In this document: positions 10,129-20,797 of the stretch, piece by piece
How positions within the stretch are numbered: position 1 is the stretch's first letter
Layout of the letters: every line of letters starts with the position of its first letter
From: Setomelanomma holmii
Taxonomy: Eukaryota; Ascomycota; Dothideomycetes; Pleosporales; Phaeosphaeriaceae
NCBI GenBank assembly: GCA_010015745.1
Contig: ML978309.1
Span: 1-61,966, forward strand
DNA length: 61,966 nt
Direction: 5' to 3'
Made by a program: the position numbers and the translations under genes
Notes under the pieces: generated by a model
The model's database searches: none
What the model saw: the letters and a program-made list of their open reading frames with translations, nothing else
Told to the model about the DNA's origin: nothing

Positions 10129-11631
10129 TCAACCGGGGAACGGATAGACCGCCGGACTCTTGTACCCATTCGTGCCGACAGCTCGCACACCAAAAATGAC
10201 ATTGTCCTTGCTCAGCGGAAGTGTGACGCTGCCCCCTTTACCCACGTCCACCATATGCGTCCATAAACTCGACGCGACTGGACGCCATACAACTTCGTAG
10301 GTGGCTACAGCCGTGGAGTTGGACACAATCCACTTGAGCCGCGTGTCGTTGTCGAGAACCGTGGTGTCGATCGTGACGTTGCGCGGCATGCCAGGCGCCT
10401 CTGAGAGAGACCAAAGAGTGGCCAATTGGACTTTGCCGACGCGCGCGGTGAATTCGAAGTCGACGAACTCAATCAAATCGCCGTAGACGGTACCATTCTC
10501 GGTGCGCAAATCCTGATGCTGATGCGCAAAGTTCTCGTTCGGCTCGGTGAAGCGAATGGCTGGGTATCCGTTTGTGAGGAATGGAGTATGGTCGCCGCCA
10601 CGGAGAAACCTATCCAGTCGATAGATGATAGCGACATTCATACCTGTCACGTTGTTCGCTGCGACTTCAGCGGTAAAGCGCGCGAGCTCTCGTGCGGGAC
10701 TGTCGTTCTCGCCACCAATCTGGAGTCGCTGCGCGGCTTTGGTGGCGGACTCGGAAGGTGGAGGTCCTTGAGCGAATGCGCGAATAGTGTAGGGATCCTT
10801 CTGTCCGCGGTCGCCAGTCGATGAGCCAACGATGTCGCAGTTGAGCATACCTTCCACGTTCCTGCTAGAGTTCTTGAGAGTTCCAGCCAGGTAGGTTGCG
10901 CCATAAAGTCCTTGTTCTTCGCCGGCAACAGCGGCAAGAATGATGGTGGACTTCGGCTTACGCTTGGCCAGAATGCGGGCGAGCTCCATCGCAACTACGA
11001 TTGTTAGTGCCGATGCATATGAAGGACTTGCACTGTACTCACTTGCTGTCCCGCTTGCATCGTCATTCGCTCCGGGGGAATCCGCCTCGTAATTGAGTAC
11101 GTCCGTGACTCGACTGTCGTAGTGTCCAGTCATCACATAGACCTTCTCGGGCGTCTCGCATCCTTTCACCGTAGCTACTACATTGGATATGACGACCGGG
11201 AATGGAATCCTTGATGCGACGCCCTGCAGGTAGCTCTGCACTTCGACCGTCATCCTGCCCTCGCTCTCTTCCGCATACCCACGCATCTCGGATGCGATCC
11301 AGTCTCGCGCCGCGTGAATTCCTCGCGTACTGCTGTTGAAGGTAGCGAGCGTGTGGCGTGTTCCAAAGGATACCAGTTTAGTGATGGTTGCCTCGATGTT
11401 TGCAGGGCTGATTTCATTTACCATGGCTGCAACCTCGTCATCTGGCGGTTGAGGAATAAGCTCGAATCCAACGTTCGATGGTGGCCATGCTGCATTTGCG
11501 CAGTTGGTGTAGCTTTCGTCGTTGATCGCGATTGGCGGCGCCAGGTCGCGCTCGAGAAGAGCCTCGTGCGTGGAATGGGCACGAGCAGTCGCCAGTAAGG
11601 CGCTGCTAAGGATTGCCGCTCCGAGAAACAT
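10129..11631 (-). CDS. Secreted M28-family zinc aminopeptidase
   Basis: Model: complement(join(10129..10994,11043..11631)), 484 aa. The N-terminus MFLGAAILSSALLATARAHS is a signal peptide. The di-zinc site of M28 peptidases is complete: GHYDSR (His), PGANDDASG (bridging Asp), GEEQGLYG (Glu base and Glu ligand), NCDIVG (Asp) and FAHQHQDL (His). The enzyme should remove N-terminal residues from peptides outside the cell. The last ~90 residues look like a fibronectin-type-III-like beta domain (TLWSLSEAPGMPRNVTIDTT onward). Many NxS/T sites fit secretion. The 48-bp intron (GTGAGT donor, CACTAAC branch, GTAG acceptor) is a multiple of three and has no stop, so an unspliced reading hides it; removing it restores the family sequence GTAIAMELARIL. 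Confidence 0.88.
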   Translation of the reverse strand: MFLGAAILSSALLATARAHSTHEALLERDLAPPIAINDESYTNCANAAWPPSNVGFELIPQPPDDEVAAMVNEISPANIEATITKLVSFGTRHTLATFNSSTRGIHAARDWIASEMRGYAEESEGRMTVEVQSYLQGVASRIPFPVVISNVVATVKGCETPEKVYVMTGHYDSRVTDVLNYEADSPGANDDASGTASEYSASPSYASALTIVVAMELARILAKRKPKSTIILAAVAGEEQGLYGATYLAGTLKNSSRNVEGMLNCDIVGSSTGDRGQKDPYTIRAFAQGPPPSESATKAAQRLQIGGENDSPARELARFTAEVAANNVTGMNVAIIYRLDRFLRGGDHTPFLTNGYPAIRFTEPNENFAHQHQDLRTENGTVYGDLIEFVDFEFTARVGKVQLATLWSLSEAPGMPRNVTIDTTVLDNDTRLKWIVSNSTAVATYEVVWRPVASSLWTHMVDVGKGGSVTLPLSKDNVIFGVRAVGTNGYKSPAVYPFPG

Positions 11632-11953
11632 CGTGCTTATTGAGGGATGTGAGTCGCAAGAGCAAGTCTTTCAAATGCTGTTTATAATGTTATCATGGTT
11701 ACTCGCCATGACCGCGACGTCAAGACGGGACGTAAAAGGACGACTGCGCATTATCCCAGCCAGGGCCATTACGAGCTTCCACTGCAGGCTAGAGCGATAA
11801 GTTCATCGTGGATACCCCTCGATTTCTTCAGCGAGATTGTTAAGATAGACCGAGCGCACGGCTCGGCAGCTGTAGTATACCTGGCGATGGTGATGTAGAT
11901 GCTTGCCGAAATAGGCAGGTGCCAAAGACTCTTGGTAGAGAGGCCAGCAAGCT
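11632..11953. other. Promoter side of the peptidase gene / 3' side of the Rieske gene
   Basis: About 320 bp between the peptidase start and the Rieske stop, both on the minus strand. No distinct motif recognised. Confidence 0.4.
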
Positions 11954-12582
11954 TTATCCGATCTTTTGCTTCCGCCTCACCCAAATGTCTGTTTCGCCTT
12001 GTCTGTCCGCTGTCGGCCTCTGTTGTATCTCCCAAACCAAGAGCTTGTAGCTACCACGATCCGACTTGCCGGTATGGAGGTCAAAGGACCAATCATGCTG
12101 TGGACAGGTAATACCTGAGCTTAGCACGACACCAAAGTCTTCAATATCAAAGGGTGTACCCTTTGACAGAGGATATGATGAATGCGGGCATTCCTGCAAC
12201 GGAATCAACAATTCACACCCTTAAACTCAAGCTGGGTAGCATTCACGAGCAAAATGTATGTGCAGTAGGTATGTTAGACGGTACAACATACATGGTTGAT
12301 GGCTACAAATTTTCCCTTGTATTGGAAGACCATGACTTGGTCCTTTGCATCTCCAGATAGCGAATCTTTCCAGTCGTCGATGGCTACCTCGACTGCCTTG
12401 GAACTGTCCTCGCGAGGTACATGAAATATGCGGCAGCCTGGAGTGTACTTGTCGAGACACTTGCGCTGCTCGGCTACACGAGTGGAGTCGTCGACATTGG
12501 GATATGAGGATGCTGTCCCAGCAGGGAACCAGGCATCTCCAGCACGCGATGATCGCGTAAAGGGATTGACAAGAAAGGACAT
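11954..12582 (-). CDS. Small Rieske [2Fe-2S] domain protein
   Basis: Model: complement(join(11954..12193,12292..12582)), 176 aa. The 98-bp intron (GTATGT donor, TTGCAG acceptor, phase 0) falls just before the cluster-binding loop: AINH | ECPHSSYPL. The Rieske signature is complete, CPH at one end and CPQH (ITCPQHDWSFDL) at the other, two Cys and two His for a [2Fe-2S] cluster. Upstream, DQVMVFQYKGKFVAINH is the strand normally preceding box I. There is no membrane anchor and no oxygenase domain, so this is a stand-alone ferredoxin-like electron carrier or a small regulatory Rieske protein, as found in many fungi. Its partner is unknown. It is divergent from BOS1, and the two starts are 247 bp apart. 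Confidence 0.85.
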
Positions 12583-12829
12583 GAATGGTGTCTGCAGGAA
12601 GCTCCTGCACGATGCGAGATTTCATGCAACTTTCAGGGTCCCACATGACTAAGCCATTTCACGAGCGCGAACCTTCAGCGATGATGCAATCTGTCAAGAA
12701 CGCACGACCAAACGCTGCCTACCAGGCTGCAGCACTGTAATATTACGAGACACCGACTGCTCTTTGACTTCAGAGCACGCAACTCTGAGGTTAGACGTGG
12801 TTAGACGGGGTCAGTCTGCTGCTGTCAAG
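12583..12829. promoter_or_regulatory. Shared divergent promoter, Rieske gene / BOS1
   Basis: The 247 bp between two ATG codons pointing apart must hold both promoters. No factor site could be assigned. Confidence 0.5.
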
Positions 12830-13637
12830 ATGGTATGCAGCCCTGGTTCGAATAGCTAAAGTCCAGCTCACACATCAACAGAACGCGCTCTTCAACACTG
12901 CTCTACGGCAATCGACGGCCATACGCAAAGACCTCGACCAATTTGCGGACACCGCCGCGCCCTCGCCACACCTGCAGGCACAGCTCAATGCCTCGCTGAC
13001 GACGTTTGCGCGCACCATCGACGACTATGGCAAGCTCGCGAAACAGGAGCCAGTGCAAACCAAGCAGGAGAAGGCGTTTGAACGGCTGAAGAACTTTCGA
13101 GCCGAGCTGGAAGAATATCGCAGCAGCTTCAAGCGCATCAAGAGCGCCAACGAGGACATACAGACCACAGAAGCACGCACCGAGCTGCTCGGTCGTCGCC
13201 CACACCACGCTGCCACGCCTGAGAATCCCTACTCATTGCCCAGCGCGAGTGCAGCACAACACTCACCATTCGCGCCTGCCAACTACAATCCCGCCGGCCC
13301 TTACCGCCCCAACGCCTATTCGGCAGGCGCACCGCAAGGCGGCAACTACGACCGCGAGGGGCACGTGCTGCGCGAAAACACCTTCTTCAAGCATACCTCT
13401 GACCAGCTCGATGAGTTTCTCGATCGCGGTCGCGCAGTCTTGGGCGACCTCGGCCAGCAACGAGAGATGCTGAAGGGCACGCAGCGACGACTGTATAGCG
13501 TCGCCAACACACTTGGGATCAGCGGCGACACGATTCGCATGGTAGAACGAAGAGCCAAGCAAGACAAGTGGATATTCTGGACTGGCGTGGTCGTCTTCTT
13601 CGCCTTCTGCTGGCTCGTCATACACTATCTGCGATGA
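12830..13637 (+). CDS. bos1: Bos1 / membrin-type Golgi Qb-SNARE
   Basis: Model: join(12830..12832,12882..13637), 252 aa. The first exon is only the ATG codon. The intron (GTATGC donor, ATCAACAG acceptor, 49 bp) joins it to NALFNTALRQSTAIRKDL, the expected Bos1 N-terminus. The order is as in the family: N-terminal helical bundle (about 1-95), a Pro/Asn-rich linker (ENPYSLPSASAAQHSPF..), then the SNARE helix (HVLRENTFFKHTSDQLDEFL.. to about 225) and a C-terminal anchor (WIFWTGVVVFFAFCWLVIHYLR). It acts in ER-to-Golgi vesicle fusion with Sed5, Bet1 and Sec22. Without the micro-exon a normal ATG would be found only 57 codons later, inside the bundle, which would remove a conserved part; this supports the split start. 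Confidence 0.9.
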
Positions 13638-14065
13638 AGGGATCACTCTGATTCTGGGCGTTTGAGGAGGAGCAGCGAGTGGTACACTTTTCACACATAG
13701 TCACATTGCATAGCGAGGCGTACGGCGTTGTCTAGCATCTTGAGAAGGCAGTCTGGTACGTCAAGGCAACATACAGGGCACTTGTACTCTTTGAGACCTG
13801 GGGTCGATGGCATATCTCGCACCTAGGTACAATTGACTAAATATATCCAGTTTCCACCAAGTCCGACACTAGCTGTAGCCTGCGATTCACACGCGCCTCA
13901 TGCGCTATATTCCGTTCACGCCGCCACAAGCTCTCCGGTCCAGGACCGGGACCTGACGAGTTGGGCTGTCCAGACATCCTGCTCGCCAACATGAACACAC
14001 TAGCCAACGCTAAATCGACCATAACGCTTCCAGGACAAGGAACACTGCAGCATCCAATGATTACA
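13638..14065. other. Convergent 3' intergenic region
   Basis: Lies between the ends of BOS1 (plus) and the 301-aa gene (minus) and should contain both 3' ends. No strong signal was assigned. Confidence 0.5.
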
Positions 14066-14971
14066 TCATCCTTCCCACTCGAGCTGCTTAACACGATACT
14101 TCAAGTCTTCCACTTCAGCAGCTTGTGCAGCCTGCTCCCACTTCACTTCACCGACATCATCGGAATAATCGCTCGTTGGCAGCAACAGCGGAGACATGAC
14201 TGGCGTCGGCCATCGTGACGGTGGAAAGGTTGGAAACCCAATAAGCATTTGGTCGAGGCTCCGGCACCTTCGCACTGGAGGCGATGAGATAAGTCTTTGA
14301 TCCCAGCCATATTCTCGGAGATGCGGCGTACGTGACCGTATGTGACAACGAGTCCACTGGCGTGGCCACGGAACAAAGTCTGAATGATAGTTCTGGTGCG
14401 GCCCCACGTCCCATCCGCCGAATCTATCGCGCCTGCGGGTCGTTAAGCTGCTCAGGAGCTCGTCGACTGTATAATCCGGAAGTAGGCCTCGAAGCTCATA
14501 AACCGCGAGCACCCATTCATGCAGGCATCCTGGGTTTTCGTGGTCGGTGATATGACGTGCATTGTTGTCGATGAAATTGCCGAGCGCGCGAGCAAGATCA
14601 TTCGACAACGTGCAACGCGCCAGTACGCAAAGGCTAAGGAATTGGTGTCGGCTTTCGGATAGTCCACGGAAGGCTCTCGCTGATCTTTCGTCCATCAGAT
14701 ACCGCTCCATCATCCGCTCCACATCGTGTGTCCTAGAGTCGCTATCATCATATTGTTCTTTGAGTTGCTCGAGGACATCCTTGATCGCTCTGGTAACTTG
14801 CTGCGAACTGACGTGTAGGAGCGTGTGACCAGCAAGGCGAGTTCTGACTTCGGTAACGAATGCGTCCATGTTCAGGATACTCCCAAACTTTTGGCAGCCT
14901 GGAAACCACTTCTTGAACAGTCTTCGGCTGACGTGGACATGGGTGTGGTCGATCCACACCGACAACGACAT
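14066..14971 (-). CDS. Hypothetical protein (301 aa)
   Basis: An uninterrupted ATG frame with no family I recognise. It starts MSLSVWIDHTHVHVSRRLF and has a helical middle (about 60-180), followed by an Arg/Pro-rich, low-order part (about 180-260) and a short C-terminal heptad-like helix (AAEVEDLKYRVKQLEW). No signal peptide, membrane segment or metal motif is visible. The length without stops and the ordered amino-acid composition support a real, probably lineage-specific gene, but no homologue is known to me. Confidence 0.55.
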   Translation of the reverse strand: MSLSVWIDHTHVHVSRRLFKKWFPGCQKFGSILNMDAFVTEVRTRLAGHTLLHVSSQQVTRAIKDVLEQLKEQYDDSDSRTHDVERMMERYLMDERSARAFRGLSESRHQFLSLCVLARCTLSNDLARALGNFIDNNARHITDHENPGCLHEWVLAVYELRGLLPDYTVDELLSSLTTRRRDRFGGWDVGPHQNYHSDFVPWPRQWTRCHIRSRTPHLREYGWDQRLISSPPVRRCRSLDQMLIGFPTFPPSRWPTPVMSPLLLPTSDYSDDVGEVKWEQAAQAAEVEDLKYRVKQLEWEG

Positions 14972-16237
14972 CGTCCTAGCGACGGAAAGCTCGCGATATT
15001 CCCGAAAGGGTTGATAGCGACGAGAAGGTTAGCTTGACTTTGCGGGTCGAGTTGTGCTGCAAGACACTGTGAAGATCAGCAACATAGAGCGAGTACCTCA
15101 CTACCGGCATTTATACAGTATAGCCTCCTCGTCGTCAGCCTCTTCATGCTCCGCCCACCGCAAACCTCTGCGGTCAGCTCTGCTTCCGATGTTTCGCAGA
15201 AGTTGTTTGCTCTATTTCCCGCACCACCACCCATCCAATCAAGATCGGCACTTCCAGTAATCTAACCACACAATCTCTGACACGTTGAACTGGCCCGACC
15301 TCCCCGGTCGTACCTCTAGCCAGATAGGGCATTATTTCGCTCGCAATGACGACCGCCTCGCCCTTTGCCAACTGCTGGCGGTCATACGGCAGGAATCAAG
15401 CCCTGCAGGCTTTTGTCCCTTAAGCTACCAGAGTGGTATTGAGAAAACCGGTGTGGATGATAACGATATCATCGTTCGTGTACTTGGATGTACAAGCACT
15501 GATCTTATGAGGCTGACACTGCGATCGTGCTAAAGGTCGACCTGATAACACATGGAGCATGCATGAGACTTCCGCCGCTAGTACCATGTTTGCGCTCAGC
15601 AAGGGCGCTACAACACTATTCAACCAACACTGGACGAATGAGCAACGCGGCTCCGACACCGCGACCTGCTCGAATGCAATAACCCAGCCCGATTCACAAG
15701 GCGATCGAGAAGCATCTGGTAGTCATGCGTGACCAGGGGGTTATCGGGCAGTACGTCTCTAATAGCACACTTCGTACCACAGTGATGGTGAGGCTCGTAG
15801 GCAGATCCTCAATGCATGTGACCTCAGATGGCACGTCAGTCTTCTCTCAATTGCTTCTCTATAACACCGACCGCTGAAGAAACAACTGGCTGTTAGAGCC
15901 GGGTGAATGGCAATTCAGCAGCTTATCGTGGTACAACGAGATGGTTGCTAGCAAAAAGAATGATTAAGCGCAAGGCATTCATCGCACTGCTGCCATATGA
16001 CCACCTGTGATGGGTATGCGTTTACGGTCACTCTCCATGTGCGTTTCCGTACACAAAAGCGGGAACGAAAGCCGCGTTACTGGGACGTTTCGAGACGGTG
16101 CATGAAATGCTAGCATGCTGAACTAGCGTGGAAATACTGTTACAGTACTGCAAACACATATGTATTACCATGGTAGTATGGGAATCGTCAACGCCCAACA
16201 TGCGCCAAACTACGCCCTGATCACATGCTATGCCGCC
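14972..16237. other. Intergenic, no gene seen
   Basis: About 1.27 kb between the 301-aa gene and the niiA stop codon. Only short chance frames. It should include the 301-aa gene promoter and the niiA 3' end. Confidence 0.5.
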
Positions 16238-19200
16238 TCACCAGTCCAGCCCGCCAGCACCCCTCTCCCCACCCGCCAGAATCATTGCTGCCTTGCCCTT
16301 CTCTCCCAGCCCGTCCTCCAGATGGCTGACCTGCATACCCTTCCTGCCCTTCAACTTCAACTTCTCCAACTTCTTATCTAGCGCGACGAACGGATCCTCG
16401 CTATCGCTCTTCTTAATCACAAACTTGCTCGTCCCCAGCACACTGTCCAACTCCTCCACGCTCGGCAGCTTGACATACAAGTACCCATCGTCGCGCTCTT
16501 CAACCGGGAAAATGGCAATATTGACACTCTCATCATTCGCGCACTTCCCTGCATTATCGCCGCTGAGTTCATAGTTGCGCTTATGATACGGGCACGACAC
16601 CCACAGCTTATTGTTCGCCAGATCCTCACCCAGCAGACCGTCTGAAAGCACAAAAGCGCGCTTGTGCGGGCACATTTGCTGCGTGCAGTAGTACTTGCCG
16701 CGGACTTTGAAGACGGCGAGTTGAGTGTCGCCGCGCTTGATCGCTTTGCTATCGCCCGTGTCCGTGTCTTTGAACTCGTCAGACTTGACGAGCGGCTGCC
16801 AAGACATTTCGGTCCACTTGTGGCCGCGGAAGTCTTCTGTGACGCTATCCTTGGGCCAGTAGGATGGGCGTTCCTGGCCGCGCTCCTGCGTGGGTTCGAT
16901 GGTGTCGTTGATATTATCATTGGTATTTGCGAATTGGTTGAACCAAGCGCGTTTCTTGGGGTCTTTGAGGACTTCGGTCCATTCGCAGAAAAATGTGCCG
17001 ACTAGGTCTTCCATTTGCTTTTCGAGGTCCGCGCAGATGCCGAGTTTGTCTTCGAGGATGACTTCTTGTAGATACTTGATGCCGCCGGGGAGATTTTCGA
17101 GCCAGCGCGCCGTGCGTTGGAGTTTGTCGGCGGTGCGGATGTAGAAGGAGAGGTAGCGGTCGAGGATGGGGACGATGTCGTCTGGTGGGACGTCCTTGGC
17201 TAGCAGTTCGGAGTGTCGTGGTTTCGCACCGCCATTCCCGCCAACGAAGATGTTGAAGCCCTTCTCTGTCGCGATGAGGCCAAAGTCCTTATTTTGCGCT
17301 TCGGCGCACTCGCGAACACAACCCGATACGCCGCCCTTGATCTTGTGCGGGGCGCGGATGGACTTGTATCGTTCTTCCAGACGCACTGCCATTCCGACAC
17401 TGTCGCCAATACCGAAGCGGCACCATGTAGTGCCCACACACGACTTCACCGTTCGCAGAGACTTGGCATAAGCATGTCCAGACTCCATGCCACCGTCGAT
17501 TAGCTCCTGCCAGATATCCGGCAAGTCCTGCTTTCGCGCGCCAAACATGTCGATACGCTGACCACCGGTGATTTTGGTGTAAAGATTGTACTTCTTCGCC
17601 ACGGTACCGATGATGATGAGCTTCTCCGGTGTGATCTCTCCACCAGACACACGTGGCACAACCGAGAAGGTGCCGTTGCGCTGGATGTTAGCCAGGAACC
17701 TGTCGTTCGTTTCCTGCAGACCTCTTCTCTCCACATCAAGCAAATGCTTGTTGTACAATGAAGAGATGATCGAGCCAACAGTCGGCTTGCAGGCTTCGCA
17801 ACCGAGCGAGTTGGGTTCTTTGCCGCAATCCTTCATGACGGCCGAGAAGTCCTGGAGATTCTTGACGTAGATGATGTTGAACAGATCCGCGCGCGATAGC
17901 TCGAAATGCGGGCACAGATGGTTCTTGACTTCCTGGCCCATGGATGCCATTGTCTTGTTGAAGATGGTCTGCACGAGCGGCATGCAGCCACCACATCCGG
18001 TTCCAGCCTTGGTACATGATTTCACATCTCCAATGCTCTTGCATGTTCCGTCTTTGACCGAGTTCACCACATCGCCCTTGGTTACGTTATGACATGAGCA
18101 GATCTGTGTGTCGTCTGTGAGGTCTGCACCATCGTCTTCGCCCTTCTGTGCTCCAACAATCAGCTCGCTAGGGGGCATCTCGAGCTGCTTCTGGTTCTTG
18201 ACCATCGGGACAAGTTTGACATAGTCCTTCGTGTCGCCAATCATCATGCCGCCCAGAAGATATTTTCCATCCATGGTGAACAGGTACTTCTTGTAGACCT
18301 GCTGGAAAGGATCCTTGTATGTGAGTGCTTTGACCGGTGGCGGCGCTGGCCCGTCAGTCAGGCTCTTGACCTTGTCTCGTGTCGTACCGTTGCTTTCCTT
18401 CTTTTCCGCTCGCGCGCGGCCAGGCATGTTCTTCGGCCCATCGCGATCCGCGAAGAAGTCTCCAAAGCTGGCGACTTCAACACCAAGGAGCTTGAGTTTT
18501 GTGCTGAGATCGGGACTCTTGAACTTCCTTGGCGCATGTGCTTTGGCTTGGGTGAGGTTAAATGCAAGGACATCCGCTTGCTCTACGCCTGGCGCGATGA
18601 GACCAAATGTCTGATTCTCCCAACTCGCGCACTCGCCAATCGCGTAAATGTCGGGTTTCGATGTCGTCAAGTCTGATCCGACGACGATACCACCGCCGCG
18701 ATCTGCACACTTGATGCCTGACTTGCGCGCCAGCTCGTCTCGCGACTTGATGCCAATTGCGAAGCAAATACACGAACACTCCATCTGTTCTCCATCTTCA
18801 AAGACGACGCCCTTGACAAAGTTCTCCTCGTCGGTAATGACCTTGCCCACCCGTTTGCTAAGCATGACATCGAGTCCAAGAGCGCGGACCTGCTCGACGA
18901 CCATGCCACCCGCATCGCCATCCAGCTGTCGCGACAAAACCCAGCGATTTCTCTCGATGAGTTTGACTTGGCCAAAGTCTTCGAGATCCATCATAGCCTT
19001 TGCTGCCTCAAGACCTAGCAGTCCACCTCCTACTACGGCACCCGTCGTGCCTTTTCTCGACGAAGCAAAGTCGATCAATTTCTCCAGGTCTTCTATCGTG
19101 CGATACACGAAGACGCCCTTCGCATCGTGACCGGGTGTATGGCGTGGTAGAAGTGCATCGGATCCGGTTGCCAGGACCAGAAGATCGTATGACACGGCTT

Positions 19201-19813
19201 CGCCTGAGGATGTCTTGACTGTCTTGTTCTCGGAGTCGATTTCGGTGACCATAGTATTGAGATGGTAGTTCAGCGATCCTTTCGGCATAGATGAATACTG
19301 CGGGATTTATTAGCCTGCCGATCAACAATGCTCTCAATCTTTGTCCTTACCCATTCCTTGGGGTTGAGATATAGATTCTCAACTTGGCGATGCTGGAAGA
19401 AGCTCGTTAAGCCCACGCGATTGTACGCTAGATGTGGTTCCTCGCCGATGACAATCACATCATAATCTCTCCTCTTAACGTCGTACTTCATCAACTTCTC
19501 GCTAATCAACAATCAGTGCAATTCTTCTTCCAATTTCCCGTATTTGCACTCACATGAAGGCAATGCCGACCATGCCCAAACCAACGACAACAACCTTTTT
19601 CCGCCTCCCATTCTCATTAATTTCGCCATTTTGTTCGAGTTTTGCTACCTTTTCGGGCAGCTTATTTGCCTCTGGATCATTCCATTCCGCATTGGAGATA
19701 TTGCCATCTTTCGAGCCCCAGGTTGCCTGGACACCGTGCTCGCCTGGTGGTGAATGTGCTTCGCCGGATGAGGGCTCGATGCCCTGTGTGATGATGGGTG
19801 CTGTGTGCGCCAT
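16238..19813 (-). CDS. niiA: Assimilatory NAD(P)H nitrite reductase
   Basis: Model: complement(join(16238..19297,19351..19501,19554..19813)), 1156 aa. It reduces nitrite to ammonium with six electrons. Two introns (52 and 53 bp) lie near the 5' end; splicing restores VGIAFIEKLMKYD and NPKEWYSSMPKGSLNYHL. Domains in order: FAD site (KVVVVGLGMVGIAF, about 77), second NAD(P)H-binding Rossmann part (GGGLLGLEAA), BFD-like [2Fe-2S] domain (CSCHNVTKGD.. CGGC, about 537-575), ferredoxin-like and siroheme/[4Fe-4S] half domains with SCVGTTWCRFG and GCVREC (about 755-800), and a C-terminal Rieske-type NirD-like domain with CPHKRA..SCPYHKRNY (about 1013-1050). The first in-frame ATG is at 19813; the codon at 19825 is TTG. 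It follows niaD on the same strand with 984 bp between. Two NirA-type sites stand in its promoter. Confidence 0.95.
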
Positions 19814-20067
19814 GTTGTCTTGCAAATCGATGTCTTCACCAGTGCATGCGTCTGCGATTCGTAGTGTAATGTAGCAGCCAAGTCGTTACGATGGTAGCAG
19901 CAATTGAGTGTTCAGCAAACCACAACAAAGTGTTCGCCGTACTGATTGTAGTAAGTCAAAATATTCGCAGAATGTAGAATGAACAGATGCAAGTTCCCAA
20001 TCCAAGAAAGATGCTTAGACAACCCAACAACAGTAGGTCCAGTCAAAAGCACGTACTTCTTACACAA

Positions 20068-20075
20068 CTCCGTGG
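20068..20075 (+). promoter_or_regulatory. NirA-type site CTCCGTGG
   Basis: Exact match to the NirA binding consensus CTCCGHGG, 255 bp upstream of the niiA ATG. Confidence 0.65.
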
Positions 20076-20392
20076 ACGCGACATTTCCCGCAACACGCAC
20101 TCTAGAGCCCATTAGCCATCCACAAAACCACGTTGGCCCAAGGCGATCAAGCTTGCTCACGCCACACCAGCGATAAAGCACCCCGAACCGCATGCATCTA
20201 CACATTTGCGCTACATTGAGTGTACCCCGCGGCATCGCGGAGATGCATCAAGGCCGTGGTGGATCGCCCGCCATCTGGAATTGTACTATATGCCGCTCAA
20301 GTGCTGTCGTAAGAGGCTGGGCTGGGTCAAATCACATCATTGACAATTCATATCAACACATGTGCTTTTGTCTGGTGCATTTCTCCGTGGAA

Positions 20393-20400
20393 TGCGCATG
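20393..20400 (+). promoter_or_regulatory. NirA-type site CTCCGTGG
   Basis: Second exact copy, 580 bp upstream of the niiA ATG, close to a TGATAA GATA site (20433-20438). Confidence 0.6.
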
Positions 20401-20797
20401 GTTGAGGTGTGGGGCGGAAGCACGGGCGATCCTGATAAGGAAGCGAGACGCTTCTGGTGCCAAGAGGGACTAGACTGGGTTCTTATCGCGGCTGAAAAGG
20501 GCGGAGATGTCTGCGAGCAACGTCAGAGTTCCGATATGTTGGGTAGATGGTCATGTGAGGTGGACTGCGAGATGGTCATGGCAAGGCGATTGCAATGAGG
20601 CAGAGAGGGTTCTGCAGTTTTGCGTTGTGAAGACATGAATGATGCAAGATTGTGATGCGACCGTAGTGTCGTGACAAAATGGAGCGCTATGTACAATCGC
20701 GTGACTTCGTAGTTCTCCAAGAGAACGCGCTGCAATACCAGAACGCCAGAGCGATGCATTCCGAAATCAGCACTCCATGTACAGACTCCGTGACACC

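Larger units (their letters stand above)
19814..20797 (-). promoter_or_regulatory. niiA promoter region
   Basis: The 984 bp between the niaD stop and the niiA ATG. It holds two exact copies of the NirA consensus CTCCGHGG and at least three HGATAR sites for an AreA-type GATA factor: 20171-20176, 20433-20438 and, on the other strand, 20483-20488. This is the classic pair of nitrate induction and nitrogen-derepression elements in fungi. Binding is inferred from sequence only. Confidence 0.65.

Noticed and set aside
12845..12860. GGTTCGAAT, similar to a tRNA B box
   Set aside because: No tRNA cloverleaf fits; it lies in the BOS1 intron.
16417..19130. Long antisense frames across niiA
   Set aside because: They mirror the codon bias of niiA; no family or ATG context supports them.
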